DNA of 64,000 nt from Hemerocallis citrina (taxonomy: Eukaryota; Streptophyta; Magnoliopsida; Asparagales; Asphodelaceae). The stretch is taken from contig CM030366.1 in NCBI GenBank assembly GCA_017893485.1, positions 73,282,227 through 73,346,226 of the forward strand, read 5' to 3'. Below are positions 10,901 to 22,383 of this stretch, piece by piece (position 1 is the first letter of the stretch; every line of letters starts with the position of its first letter). Both the position numbers and the translations under genes were made by a program. Below the pieces are notes generated by a model. The model was not told the origin of the DNA and made no database searches. It was given only the letters and a program-made list of their open reading frames with translations.

Positions 10901-11127
10901 GGTCTCCTTCAGCAAGTGCAAATTTGGTATCTCAGTTTAAAGGAAAATATGTCCATCTTTCCATGCAGAAAATCAGCAGCAATGTGGTCGAAATATGTTT
11001 CAAGGAGTTAGGGGAAGATGATAAAGCTGCAATTGTGTTTGAATTGCTCTCAGTTTCTAAGTTTGACGAATTGCTACAACACCCTTACACAAATTATGTC
11101 ATCCATTCTGCTCTTTTAAACACCAAG
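7904..11127 (+). pseudogene. Pumilio-family (PUF) RNA-binding protein gene, damaged
   Basis: PUF proteins bind UGUA-type elements in mRNA 3' UTRs and repress or destabilise the mRNA. Recognisable exons are about 7904-8615, 8799-8961, 10513-10676 and 10869-11127. The last three have canonical GT/AG borders and matching phases. All eight Puf repeats can be read, for example QHGCRLLQ (R1), GNYLMQ (R2), GNHVVQ (R4), HGCCVLQ (R5), GNYVVQ (R6), SSNVVE (R7) and TNYVIH (R8). The closest type I recognise is plant APUM12-like. Damage: two in-frame TGA codons at 7949 and near 8054 separate the candidate ATG from the open part starting near 8060. Family-like residues (DEIPLATSL) appear in a second frame there. 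The GT at 8616 gives exon 1 a phase one base off from exon 2, and R8 has His where Gln is usual. A C-terminal exon was not found. It may be a pseudogene or contain sequence errors. Confidence 0.75.
9533..10125. mobile_element. MITE-like element in intron 2 of the Pumilio-like gene
   Basis: The left end ACCATCTCCCACCACGTTTG and the reverse complement of the right end, AGCATCTCCAACTACGTTAG, form imperfect terminal inverted repeats about 590 bases apart. 'GCATCTCCAAC' ends are common in plant MITEs. I could not find a convincing target duplication, and there is no coding sequence. Confidence 0.45.
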
Positions 11128-11449
11128 GTTTCTACATCATCCTAAACTCAAATACTTTTGCTCTTCTATTTATTATGGTAGGATGGAATAAAATTTTATT
11201 TTAAAAAAAACAAGTTATATGCAAATTTTAGTTTTTTTAAGGAAGTTTTGTTTAAAACTGGCCTTGTTTACATCAAGATCATGCCTTTTCCCATTGTATG
11301 CTTGTGTCAAAATTGAACTGAACTCTATAACCAGATATAGCCTGTATGACTGTATAGAAGTTTCTGTCAAGTCGGGAGAGATTCAAAGAGATGAACTCAT
11401 TCCCCTGAAACTTTTGACAAGGCAAGTCCAATATCTAGCCTAGTGGAAC
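11128..11449. other. sequence downstream of the last recognised PUF exon
   Basis: This is presumably the intron after exon 4, which ends at a GT at 11128. No terminal PUF exon is recognisable before the chromovirus LTR at 11450. The same unique sequence resumes at 18275 and again at 56851, so the gene's 3' end may have been displaced by the insertions. Confidence 0.4.
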
Positions 11450-12017
11450 TGATGCGGATATACAAGTGACTGTAGAGACTGATACGACTGATACGGGGTC
11501 TGATAATGACACAGACAGCTGCAGCAGCTGATGAAGCCAAAGTGAAGAGAAACAGAGTCAAGCCAAAGTATTTGGAGGACTATGCAATGTGAAGTGCGGA
11601 TATACAAGTGACAGTAGAGACTGATACGACTGATACGGGGTCTGAGAATGACACAGACAGCTGCAGCAGCTGATGAAGCCAAAGTGAAGAGAAACAGAGT
11701 CAAGCCAAAGTATTTGGAGGACTATGCAATGTGAAGGATAACATGGGTCATGCACGGCCCACTTACACTGAGTTTGAAGGGAAATAAGGCGCCAACTAGG
11801 CTGTACAGCTGTAGCGCTAGCAGACGAGTATAAATAGAAATAGAACGTGAGAAGGAGGGTAGTGAGATTGTAACAAACTTTTCCTATGATCTTTTCCTCT
11901 CATTCTCAAAAACCCCAATTCCTGTAATTGATTGATTTCATATTAGTGAACCCATAATTCCTCTATTTTGATTTGAAAATTTCACGAAGGTGCTTGTTCT
12001 TGGATTTAATCCTATCA
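11450..12017 (+). repeat. 5' LTR of chromovirus
   Basis: It is 568 bp against 447 bp for the 3' LTR; most of the excess is an internal 142-bp duplication. It contains GAGTATAAATAGAAATAG (near 11825), a likely TATA region, and ends in AATCCTATCA. The sequence ATTGGTGCTTTCACCG follows directly and is probably the primer-binding site; I did not assign a tRNA. Confidence 0.85.
11453..11736 (+). repeat. 142-bp tandem duplication inside the 5' LTR
   Basis: Units 11453-11594 and 11595-11736 are nearly identical. The matching part of the 3' LTR (from 17831) is single copy, so the duplication arose in this LTR after insertion or by an uneven repair or recombination event. Confidence 0.9.
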
Positions 12018-12082
12018 ATTGGTGCTTTCACCGATTGGATTTCCGGAATCTAATCAGTACTTCATCGATTGGAGCTTTAGCA

Positions 12083-13254
12083 ATGGCTGATGGAAGAAGA
12101 TCATTGGATGAAATGAAGGAAGTCATGTGATTCCATGGTGAGCAGTTGCAGACTCTTACGACTGATGTAGAGATTTTGAAAACACTGATGGCAGATATGA
12201 TTTGTCGTTTTCAAGGGGTGGAAGACATGGTTGATCAGGTCTCGATTCAACCAGCTACTTCAGATAATCAGTCAACAGAGAATCTGAGAATCTGATCACT
12301 GTAAGAAATTCTAACACATCTTCACCTCATGCAAGTTCCTTCAAGAATCCTAGGATGGATTTTCCTAGGTTTGATGGCAATAATCCAGTGGGTTGGCTCT
12401 TTAAAGTCAATCAGTTCTTCGCATATCATCAAATACCTCAGAAGCAAAAGCTGAATATAGTCTCTTTTTACATGGATGGGAAAGCTTTGGCATGGTTTCA
12501 ATATAAGTTTTCTAATGGTGATTTTGTGAATTGGGAGGTATTTGTTAAAGAGTTAGAAACTAGGTTTGGTGTCTCTCATGTCGATCACACTGGCCAGTTG
12601 TTCAAATTGACGCAGACTACTTCACTAGATGAGTATCATGACCAATTTGACGTTCTGATGAATAAAATAAAGGGTTTATCTGATACACATATTATGAGCA
12701 ATTATATCTCTGGTTTGAAACCTGATATCAGGCATGAAGTTTTAGCTCATAAACCAGTTTCATTAGAAAATGCAATCAGGTTGGCTAGGCTGCAAGAATA
12801 AAAGTTCAATGAGAGAATAATTTCTTGGCAAAAGGGTAGTACTTATAGACCTCCTTGGCAACCACCACTTAGTAATCTCCCACCTCTACTTCCCACACCA
12901 TCTACACAAGCATCAACTCCAGTGTCCTCAAAGTTACTTGTTAAGAGAATTCCACCAGCCGAATGGTCCATGCGAAAGGAGAAGGGTTTATGTTTCAATT
13001 GTGACGAGAAATACGTTCCTGGTCATAGGTGTAAAAAGCAGTTTCTGATGTTGTTGTTGGATGAAGATGAAGCACAAGCCAATGTATCAGTATTGGAGGG
13101 TGTTCTTGATCAGTTAGCACAGGCTGACACCACTGGCAGTGATAATGTTACACCTCAAATTTCATTTCAGGCTTTTGAAGGCCAAGACTCCTTGAGAACT
13201 TTGAGATTCCCAGGATCTATTGCATCAACCCCTCTACAGGTGTTCATCGACTGA
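12083..13254 (+). pseudogene. chromovirus gag with zinc knuckle and start of protease
   Basis: The leader ATG at 12083 (MADGRRSLDEMKEVM) is stopped after 15 codons by TGA. A long piece at 12355-12801 holds the retrotransposon gag domain, with FPRFDGNNPVGWLFKVNQFF and MDGKALAWFQ. A further piece at 12922-13254 holds the CCHC knuckle CFNCDEKYVPGHRC and runs into protease at LQVFID, where the D-(S/T)-G serine codon is changed to TGA. Gag would form the particle that packages element RNA. It cannot be translated as one protein here. Confidence 0.82.
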
Positions 13255-15056
13255 GGGAGTACAAATAATTTCATCCAAGAGAGTCTAGTGAAGTTTTGAA
13301 ACATTCACGTACAACCTTCTACTCATTTTAGTGTGATGGTAGGTAATGGCCAAACTTTTCGATGTGAATGGAAATGTATGGGGCTACCAGTAACAATACA
13401 AGGCTATACCTTTATAATTGATTTCTATGTGTTGCTAATATATGGGTCTGAAATAGTGTTAGGTGTCCAATGGTTAAGGCTACTTGGCAAGGTGGTGACT
13501 GATTACAAACAAATGACCATGGAATTCAAGTATAATCAACAAGAGGTGAAATTGCAAGGAGGGTACACAAATGCAATTAAGTGCATTAAAAAGAGAGGTA
13601 AACAAAGACTCTATGGGCCAATATTTTCATTTGGTGATGCGAGAAGATGAAGGTGACCAATCAATTCATTTTGATATTGAGCACTTACTACAACAACATG
13701 CACCATTATTTGATGAAGTTATAGGACTTCCACCTAGCAGAGAGTATGATCACCCTCTTCACCTCATTGCTGGAGCTGCACCTCCAAATATAAGACCATA
13801 TAAGTACCCTCATTTTCAAAAAAGAAGAAATAAAGAAGCAGGTCGCCAAAATGATGGAGCAAGACATTATACAGCATAGTAAGAGCCCATTTTCTTCACC
13901 AGTTTTGTTAGTTAAAAAGAAGAATGGCTCATGGAGGTTTTGCATCGACTATAGAGCACTGAATTCTATAACTATAAAGGATATATTTTCAATTCCCACT
14001 ACAGAGGAACTATTTGATGAATTGTTTGGAGCTCAGTACTTCACCAAGCTAGATTTGAGATCTGGTTACCACCAAATTCGGGTGCAAACGGCTGATATAG
14101 AGAAGACTGCATTTCGTACTCATGAGGTACACTATGAGTTGTTGGTAATTCCCTTTGGGCTTACAAACGCTCCATCAACATTTCAAGCAGCAAAGAATTC
14201 TATATTCAAGCCATTTCTGAGAAAATTTGTTTTCGTTTTCTTCGATGATATACTAATATATAGTAAAGACTAGGATTCACACTTGCAGCATTTATCAGTG
14301 GTTTTGAGGGTATTAGAACAGAACCAATTTTATGTGAAGAAGAACAAATTTGCATTTGGCAAGCAGGTAATGGAGTATTTGGGGCATGATATCTCAGTAG
14401 AGGGCGTAAAGGCTTTGGATACAAAGATTAGAGCTGTGCAGAAGTGGCCTCAACCAAAAAGTATCAAGCAACTAAGAGCATTCTTAGGATTTACTGGATA
14501 CTATAGAAGGTTCGTGAAGGGATATGCTACTATTGCATCTGCACTCATTGATTTATTACAAAAAGATGGTTTTGTTTGGTCAGCTGAAGCTGAGATAGCT
14601 TTTCAAAATCTCAAAAAATGCAATGCAGCACATGCCCGTCCTTGCACTACCAGAATTTTCAAAACAATTCACTGTAGAACTGATGCATATGGAAAGGGAA
14701 TTGGGGCAGTCTTACAACAAGAGGGGCACCCAATATCATATGTTAGCAAAAACATGTTGCCAAGAATGCAGCCTGCCTCTAACTATGTGCGTGAAATGTA
14801 TGAAATAACAGAAGCCATTAAAAAATGGTGATAATACTTGTTGGGGCGAGAGTTTATAATTCAGACAAATCAGCGAAGTTTGCATCATATGGTTAATCAA
14901 GTAATCCAAATCCCTAAGCAACAAAAGTGGATCGACAAGTTAGCGGGATATGATTTTAAAATCGTCTACAAACCTAGCAAGCTTAATTCAGCTGCATATG
15001 GCTTATCAAGAGTAAACCATGCTGAGTTCAATCAGATGGAGGTTGCAAATTCGAAG
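13255..15056 (+). pseudogene. chromovirus protease - reverse transcriptase - RNase H
   Basis: Protease remnants continue (STNNFIQESLVKF, then SEIVLGVQWL) to about 13560. RT follows in pieces: [18 protein letters not shown] near 13900, [14 protein letters not shown] near 14040 and the catalytic FFDDILIYS near 14243. A TAG at 14271 cuts the frame just after the catalytic box. RNase H residues run from about 14530 (FLGFTGYYRRF, then FTVELMHMERELG in a shifted frame) to 15056. At least four frameshifts or stops are visible, so the copy is inactive. The downstream half continues after the RTE insertion at 16423. Confidence 0.82.
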
Positions 15057-15069
15057 CAAGGTTATTGTT

Positions 15070-16409
15070 ACAACAACAACAACAATAAGGCCTTTTTCCC
15101 AACTAGTTGGGGTCGGCTACATGAATCCTGATTTTCTATTCTGCTCGGTTTAGCACAATATGTTCTGTAAGGTCGCAAGCTATCATATCTTTTCTCATCA
15201 TTTCCACCAAAGTTTAGGTCTTCCTCTACCCTTAAATCTACCATCAATACTTATTAAATCACTCCTTCTAACAGAGGCACTACTAGATCTATGTGTGACA
15301 TGTCCAAACCACTTGAGACAATCTTTCTTAACTTATCTTGAATTGGAGCTACCTTTAGCATGTCTCGTATATGCTCATTTCTAATTGTATCATTCCTTGT
15401 TTTACCACACAGTCATCTTAGCATCTTTATCTCCGCTACACTCATTTTTTGGACTTGTTATTTCTTTGTTGCCTAACACTGCTCCATACATCATTACTGG
15501 TCTAACAGCCGTCCTATAAATTTTTTTCTTCAACTTCAAAGGTATACGTTTGTCACACAAAATACCACCAGCACTTTTCCACTTAAGCCACCCTGCTTGG
15601 ATTCTATGTATAACATTTTCACAGATCTCAACATCTCTTTGTATAGTCGAGCCTAAATATTGGAAACTGTCTCTCTTAGGTATCCCTTAACCATCAAGCT
15701 TTACTACTTCCTCAATTGTGTTATGAATATCACTAAATTTATACTCCATATACTCTATTTTAGTTCTACTTATCTTAAAACCTCTAGCTTCCAAAGTTTC
15801 TCTCCACAATTCGAATTTAGCATTGACTCTTGCTATAGTCTCGTCCACTAAGACGACGTCATCGGTAAAAAGCATACACCAAGACACCTCATCTTGTATT
15901 CCTCGCGTCAATTCATCCATAACCAAAGTAAAGAGGTAGGGGCTTAAAGCCGAACCTTGGTGTAAACCTACTGTAATAGGAAAATCACTGTGTCTCTCAT
16001 GTGGTTGTTCTAATTGTGGTCGTTGCCCCTTCATACATATTCTTAATTTCCTCAATTACCGAATAGTTACTCTTATTATTTAACACCCGCCATACTATGT
16101 CTCTAAGGACTTTATCATATATTTTTTCTAAATCTATAAAAATCATATGTAGATCTTTCGTATTCTCCCTATATTTTTCATAAGTCTCCCCAGTACATAA
16201 ATTGTTTCTATTGTTGACCTCCCAGACATAAATCTAAACTAATTCTCAGACGCTGTAGTTTCTAGTCTCAGTCTATGTTCGATCACTCTCTCTCAAATTT
16301 TTATCGTATAACTCATTAATTTAATCCCTCGGTAGTTGGAGCAACTTTGTATATCTCCTTTATTTTTATATATAGGTACTAAAATACTATTGCTAGATAA
16401 AGTCAAAGC
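15070..16409 (-). mobile_element. RTE-type LINE fragment, 5'-truncated
   Basis: On the minus strand the element ends in a (TTG)n tail (15070-15086 as CAA repeats), preceded by the plant RTE 3' signature complementary to GGGGTCGGCTACATGAATCC. The RT domain is readable at 15687-16055: HQGSALSPYLFTLVMDEL, the catalytic FTDD (usually FADD) and LEARGFKISRTK. A 13-bp target duplication, CAAGGTTATTGTT, lies at 15057-15069 and 16410-16422. It is about 1.34 kb, a dead copy inserted in the RNase H to integrase part of the chromovirus. Confidence 0.88.
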
Positions 16410-16422
16410 CAAGGTTATTGTT

Positions 16423-17963
16423 GCTAGATAAAACCAGAGATGAATTGTTGAAAGATGATGAGTACAGTACAATTATTCAAGAGCTGAAACTTCACCCAGC
16501 AACGAGACCATTCATGCCACTGAGAGAAGGTTTGCTGTTACAGAATGGGAGAATTGTGGTGCCTAAGTCCTTACAACCAGAGATCTTATTTGAGTGGCAT
16601 TCCACTCTAATAGGGGGCACTCGGGAGTAGCTAAACTATTGCAAAAATAAAGGATTCATTCTATTGGAAGAACATGCACAAGAGTGTCTATGAATTCATC
16701 AAGAATTGCCAAGTGTGTCAACAAACAAAATATGAAGCTACGAAGCCAAGAGGTTTACTGCAACCACTACCCATTCCTGATCAGATTTGGGAGGATTTGA
16801 CAATGGATTTTATTATAGGCTTGTCAAACTCTCAGGGAAAGACTGCAATCTTAGTAATAGTAGATAGATTATCGAAGGGAAGTCATTTTATTGCTCTTAC
16901 CAATAACTTTACTGCAGTTAAAGTGGCGGAGGTGTTTGCAGCAAATATTTTAAAGCTACATGGAGTGCCCAAGTCCATAATTCCGGATAGAGATCCAATA
17001 TTCTTGAGCAACTTTTGGAGAGAATTGTTCAAGATGAAGGGAACCAGCTTGAGGATGAGTACATCCATCACCCACAAACGGATGGCCAATCCGAAGTGGT
17101 GAACAAGTGTATAGAACAATTTTTAGATCATTTGTCAGTGAAAAACCAAAAGATTGGGTGAAATTTTTACCAGTCGTAGAGTATTGGTTTAATACTTCAT
17201 GGCACTCGTCAGCAGGCATGAGTCCATTAGAATTATATATGGAAGAAAGCCACCCAAGATTCTTGACTATATAGCAGGCAATGCAGCTAATTCAGTGGTT
17301 GATGTGGAATGAAATTCGCGCCAAAAGCTATAGCTCAAGTTAAAGCAAAATTTGCTTAAGGAGTAAATAAGAATGAAGAATAAATTAGATGCTCATCGGA
17401 GTGAAAAGGAGTTTAGTGAGGGAGATTGGGTCTATGTGAAGAGATTGTCAGAAATTGTCAAAGAGGTATTATGGTCCACATCAGGTTGTCAAAAAAATTG
17501 GCAAGGTTGCATTTCAGCTCCAATTACCTGGTGCGAGAATTCATCATGTATTTCATGCTGCACTGCTGAAGAAGTATTTTGGGGAAGATTCCGCAGATAA
17601 GCTCACTGATATACCTGAAATAAATGGAGAAGATGGGGTGTATTTCCAACCAATGGCAATTATGGGCAGAAGAACAATAAAAAAGGAAACCGAGTTGAAG
17701 ACTAGCTGCTAATTAGATGGAGGGGCTTAAGCACAGATGAGGATAGTTGGGAAAGTACCTCAGTGATCACAAGCGCTTTTCCACAATTGACCCTTGAGGG
17801 CAAGGTTCCTCATTTAGGGGATGGTATTGATGCGGATATACAAGTGATAGTAGAGACTGATACAGGGTCTGATCATGATACACAGTCAGCTGCAGCAGCT
17901 AATGAAGCTAAAGTGAAGAGAAACAGAGTCAAGCCCAAGTATTTGGAGGACTATGCAATGTGA
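16423..17963 (+). pseudogene. chromovirus integrase and chromodomain
   Basis: Integrase zinc-binding remnants (KNCQVCQQTKYE) are followed by the DDE core: TMDFIIGLSNSQGKTAILV (first Asp) and IIPDRDPIFLSNFWRELF (second Asp). The glutamate region follows in another frame near 17085. The C-terminal part has YYGPHQVVKKIGKVAFQLQL and a chromodomain (LLIRWRGLSTDEDSWES near 17706-17757), which in this group targets integration to marked chromatin. The last open frame (17763-17963) reads through the polypurine tract into the 3' LTR. Several frameshifts are present. Confidence 0.8.
17813..17827 (+). other. polypurine tract of chromovirus
   Basis: TTAGGGGATGGTAT lies immediately before the 3' LTR start at 17828, where plus-strand priming is expected. 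Confidence 0.7.
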
Positions 17964-18274
17964 AGGACAACACGGGTCATGCACGGGCCACTTACACTGA
18001 GTTTGAAAGGAAATAAGGCACCAATTGGGATGTACAGCTGTAGCTCTAGCAAACGAGTATAAATAAAAATAGAAGCGTGAGAAGGAGGGTATTGAGATTG
18101 TTACAAACTTCTTTGTTCTTTTCTAAGATCTTTTCCTCTAGTTCTTCCCTAAATCTACATTCTCAAAAACCCTAATTCCTGTAATTGATTGATTTCATAT
18201 TAGTGAATCCTTAATTCGTCTATATTGATTTGAAAAGTTAACGAAGCTTCTTGTTCTTGGATTTAATCCTACCA
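17828..18274 (+). repeat. 3' LTR of chromovirus
   Basis: It matches the 5' LTR apart from the missing 142-bp duplication and a longer CT-rich segment near 18115-18165. It ends in CCTACCA and is followed by TGAAC. The pol reading frame continues about 45 codons into it. Confidence 0.85.
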
Positions 18275-18413
18275 TGAACCTATAAGAAAGCAATTTTCAA
18301 GATTGTTTATTTATTTCAGTGAGCCTGGAGTTCAAGCTTAACTCAATTAGGTTATTGAACTGTATCCCTGTGAGATTCTGTAGAGCTTTCAAGATTATTA
18401 AGCTCATTAATAG
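18275..18413. other. strip of target DNA between two LTR elements
   Basis: These 139 bases of unique sequence separate the chromovirus 3' end from the non-autonomous LTR element. They are the continuation of 11128-11449. No exon is recognised in them. Confidence 0.5.
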
Positions 18414-18483
18414 TATTAAAGTAATTATGTAAGTTTATAAAGGTAGCATTGTCTTTTGTTGTTTGAGCCTTTAAAAGCTCTCT

Positions 18484-18540
<57 letters not shown>

Positions 18541-18609
18541 ATTAGCTTTTGTAACCCTATCAACAATGTAGCTGCAATTATCAGAAACCCATGAACTTCC
18601 TCTTCTCCC
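18414..18609 (+). repeat. 5' LTR of the non-autonomous element, left part
   Basis: It starts TATTAAAGTAATTATGTAAG and matches 56642 onward. It is cut at CTTCTCCC by the poly-A (poly-T on this strand) of LINE-B. The missing right part is found 31.9 kb away at 50485-50534. Confidence 0.8.
18487..18537. repeat. (TC)n microsatellite
   Basis: A pure TC run of about 25 units inside the 5' LTR. The corresponding site in the 3' LTR (near 56715) has only about four units, so it expanded in this copy. Confidence 0.95.
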
Positions 18610-19865
18610 TTTTTTTTAAGAAACAGGATAGAGCCTAAGGCTCCAGCCCAGAAACAGTTATATTAATCTACAAGAACTGTACAGTAAAAACAATTTACAA
18701 AAGGGCAAACTGAAAGCAACCCAAACAAATCCGCAACAAACACAAAAAGCAAACATAACACAGGAACAAAGCCAAAGAAGGATTAGCCTCCGAACAGTAG
18801 TCGCAGCAACAACACAAAAGAGGCCACCGAGCTTGGCGCAAGAGGACGACAAGGAGAGCAGCAGCTCAAGGTTCAGCAACACACGGCATCGGCACAGAAG
18901 AGCGGCTCGGAGGCACAGCAACACATGGCATTGGCACAGCCGAAAGCTGGTCCAGCAACGGCAAAAACTGAGAATCGCAAGAGCCAGGACCACCCCCAAA
19001 ACACCACCGAAGGCCCGACAGCACCCAGGACAACCAAGAAAACACTCAAAAAGGCAACATGACCTATTTTGCAACTCGAAAAGTCCAAGCAGTCACCCAG
19101 ACAAACAGAGGAACCACAAAGAAAGGGAAAAGGTGAAGTATGGGGTACGACTGCATCAGAGACCGATGCTCGCCCCAGCTAACAAAAGAAAGGGCTACAA
19201 CCCAGGTGGCAGGGTCGAGTTGCTGAGCCAAGCCCGATCAACTAGTAAAGTCTGCTACACTAGGTCGACCATCAAGGGAAGGGTATCACCCCCAGGCTTT
19301 AGAAAAACAAACAAGCCAAAACACATTAAAATCGAGGTGAATAGGTAACTAAAAGAACAAAATAGTAAACACAAAATCCGATAGATAAGGAGTTAGGTAA
19401 TAACAACCTCCTCGAGGGAGGCAGTCCAAAAAAAATAGAACAAAGTTAATTAAGATTAAGCGAGGTAGTAAGCAACAAAGGAAATCTAAGAACCCATATG
19501 AACACATCCCCAACAAGGTACGATGCAAAACCATAAAAAGAACAAAACAAAATAGCTCCAGCCACCAACACCAAAATCAAAAGCCAAAACAGCACCAAAC
19601 CCAGATACAGGCAGCCACCAATAAAAGTCAGTAGAGATCATAGTTGGGGGAACAAGCGAGAAACAGCTCGAAGATCAGCTCTGCAAACATAGTGAAGAAA
19701 CAAAAGCAGTTAACGAAAAGTAAAGAATTCAAGTAGGTTAAAGTATAAGAAGAGCAACCTTAGCGACCTCAAAAAGATTAATATGGAGAAGTAACAACTC
19801 ACAATCAGATACATATAGCAACGACAACACAAAAAAAGTACTCTGTGGAAGTAACCAAGAAAACC
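18610..19865 (-). other. LINE-B 3' untranslated region
   Basis: This 1.25-kb stretch follows the ORF2 stop at 19866 and runs to the poly-A. Open frames on either strand here have no recognisable domains. I see no gene. Confidence 0.6.
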
Positions 19866-22378
19866 TTAAGGCGGAAGGAAAGTATTATGTAAGAAAATCT
19901 CAGCCGCCACCTGTAGCTTATGAAGGTGCAGGTTGTAAATCTTTTTAGGAGATAATGTAGACAACCAAAACTTGGTAAAGAAAAGGAGATCTTCCACGAG
20001 AAAACGGACGAACCGTGAGGAATTATTAAAGAGGCAGTTATTCCTTTTTGTCCAAATAATCCAAGTCAATGCCATCATGGACAAATCCCAAGAATTGAGA
20101 ACTGGACGGCTGACATTGTGGTTTCTCCAAAACGTCCACCAAGAGAAAATACAATTTGGATGGGAAGTGACATGCCAAGCATTTAAACAAATCGACCATA
20201 AAGGGGATAAGAAAGAGCATTGCAAGAAAAGATGGTTAGAATCCTCATGGTGCGCAAGGCAAAAAGCACATTGCTGCCCTAAAGTCAAATTCATCTTGTT
20301 GAGGTTATCGACAGTCAAAATTTTGTCTTGTATGGTTAGCCACACCAGAATCTTCACTTTGAGGGGAGCATTACAATTCCAAATAAATTTTGTCGATGGA
20401 AAAGAGTCACCCCCGAGGTTTATGAAGGAGTAAAATGATTTAACAGTGAAAGACCCAGAGGACGTCCATCTCCAGGAAACATCTTCGTGGTGGTTCCAAG
20501 AATAAGCTTGTAAGTCAGAAAGAAGGAGGACATAGTTCGAAAATGCAGAAGGGGGGAGAACCCTTCTGAAAGGAATTATCCATTCAATGTGGCTGTGATC
20601 CCCCGCAGCATAGTCCGCCACAGATGCGTTAGGATTAGAAGCTTGACGGAACAAATCAGGAAAGAGAGATGCAATCTTATAATTACCAATCCATAAATCG
20701 GACCAGAAACTAGTTTTCGAACCATTAGAACATATTTTAAATAATCCAATGTGGAAATGTGCCACCGCTTTCCACACTCCTTTCCAGAAGGGGGAAGCAG
20801 AATGAGAAAGGTAGGAAACAAATTTCCAAATTTTGCAACGAGGGTGATATTTATGAATGATCATGCGAGCCCAGGAGGACGATTCATCCTTCAGAATACG
20901 CCAGAGCCACTTCCCTAAAAGTGCCAAGTTTTGGTTCCTAAGGTTAAGGACACCAAGACCACCATCTTTCTTTGATTAACAAACTGTCATCCAATTACAA
21001 AGATGTTTCCCCACTCTATAATTAGCGGAACCTGACCAGAAGAAATTTCTTCTAATCTTGTCTATTTTTTTAATAACCCAGGATGACACATAGAAGAAAG
21101 ACATCATATAAAGGGGAAGAGTCAAGAGGACCGAGTTAATAAGGACAAGTCTACCACCACTGGAGAGGAGTTTACCCAACCATGAATTAAGTTTAGCTTC
21201 GAATTTATCAATCATGGGCATCCAATCTACCGCGTGGAGTTTCCCCCAATGCAAGGGAATACCGAGATAATGGATAGGAAAGGAAGAGGAAGCACAATTG
21301 AAGAATTGAGCGATCTCAGCCTGGCGGTTGGGGGAACCACCTAACCACAGGACGAAAGTCTTATTAAAATTGATAGAAAGCCCAGAAGCTGCTTCAAAAA
21401 GATACAGCAGAAGCTTGAGTTTTACAGAACTATCCCATTAGCTTTGGAAAAAAGAATGGTATCATCCGCATATTGGAGGTTAAGATCACCTCGAAAGCCA
21501 TGGAAACCTTCTAACCCATCGATGTAATTGGCATTCCATGCTTTCAGAAGGATCCGACTTAAAACGTCAGAGACGAGAAAACAGGAGAGGGGAGATCGGG
21601 TCTCCCTGACGAAGACCCCGCTTGCACTTAAACTTATTACCCTCGGAACCATTAATGAGAATGGAAGAAGTACCAGAAAAGAGACTGGATTTAATCCAGG
21701 CAATCCATCTGGGCCCAAAGCCACGCTGAATCAAAATATTAAAGAGGAACTCTCAGTTAACTTTGTCGTAAGCTTTTTTAAAGTCCAGTTTTAAGAGGAT
21801 ACCCTCTTATCCGGTTGGTGGCAACCCGAGATAATCTCCGGAGCCGAGGCTACACTATCAAGTATAAATCTATCTTTTATAAAGTCAGATTGAGCTAGAT
21901 CAATGAGAGAAGAAATCACCAGGTTAAGTCGAGCAAAGAGAACTTTCATGATAATCTTGAAGATGGTATTAAGAAGACTAATTGGCCGAAAAGCAGAAAC
22001 TCTGTTGGCACCCATTAATTTGGGAATAAGCACAATATGAGCATAGCTAATACAATCAAAAGAAAGTTCACCTTGATGAAGTTCGGTGAACATGTTAAAC
22101 AAATTATCTTTTAGAGACTCCCAAAATTTTTGGAAGAAGAAAGAATGGAATCCCTCCGGACCAGGAAGGAATCATTATTCATCGAGAACACAGCTGATTT
22201 GATTTTTTCCAACGAGAAAGGAGCCTCGAGACTGGAAAGATTTGGATCTTCATCACCATAAAGATGATTCTAATCAAGTTGAACTGAGCGGTTGCCCGGT
22301 GTACCTAGAAGGGCCTTATAGAAGGATAAGAATGCCGAATGAAAATCGGAACCTTTGTTAACCTCAACATTATTAACA
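19866..22378 (-). pseudogene. LINE-B ORF2, reverse transcriptase and C-terminal zinc-binding region
   Basis: Going along the minus strand: RT motifs ISYAHIVLIPKLMGANRVSA and FRPISLLNTIFKIIMK (21791-22102), then the catalytic LQYADDTILF near 21470. Next comes INSVLLTLPLYMMSFF (20976-21254), and a 353-codon open piece (19866-20927) with the zf-RVT region (ALLGKWLWRILK, FWSDLWIGN, CAFCLAHHEDSNHLFLQC). A TAA at 20976 and at least two frameshifts between 21254 and 22102 separate the pieces. The C-terminal part is the best preserved. The protein would reverse transcribe LINE RNA; this copy cannot. Confidence 0.85.
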
Positions 22379-22383
22379 AAAAT

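Larger units (their letters stand above)
11450..18274 (+). mobile_element. Ty3/gypsy chromovirus, degenerate
   Basis: An LTR element with related LTRs (11450-12017 and 17828-18274), both beginning TGATGCGG and ending CTATCA or CTACCA. Flanks GGAAC (11445-11449) and TGAAC (18275-18279) are a one-mismatch 5-bp target duplication. Domains in order are gag, zinc knuckle, protease, RT, RNase H, integrase and chromodomain, all broken by stops and frameshifts. It is split by an RTE LINE at 15070-16409. It inserted just downstream of the Pumilio-like exons. Confidence 0.88.

Noticed and set aside
18833..19348. Basic 171-residue plus-strand frame
   Set aside because: It is antisense to the LINE-B 3' untranslated region, with no domain and no promoter or splice context.
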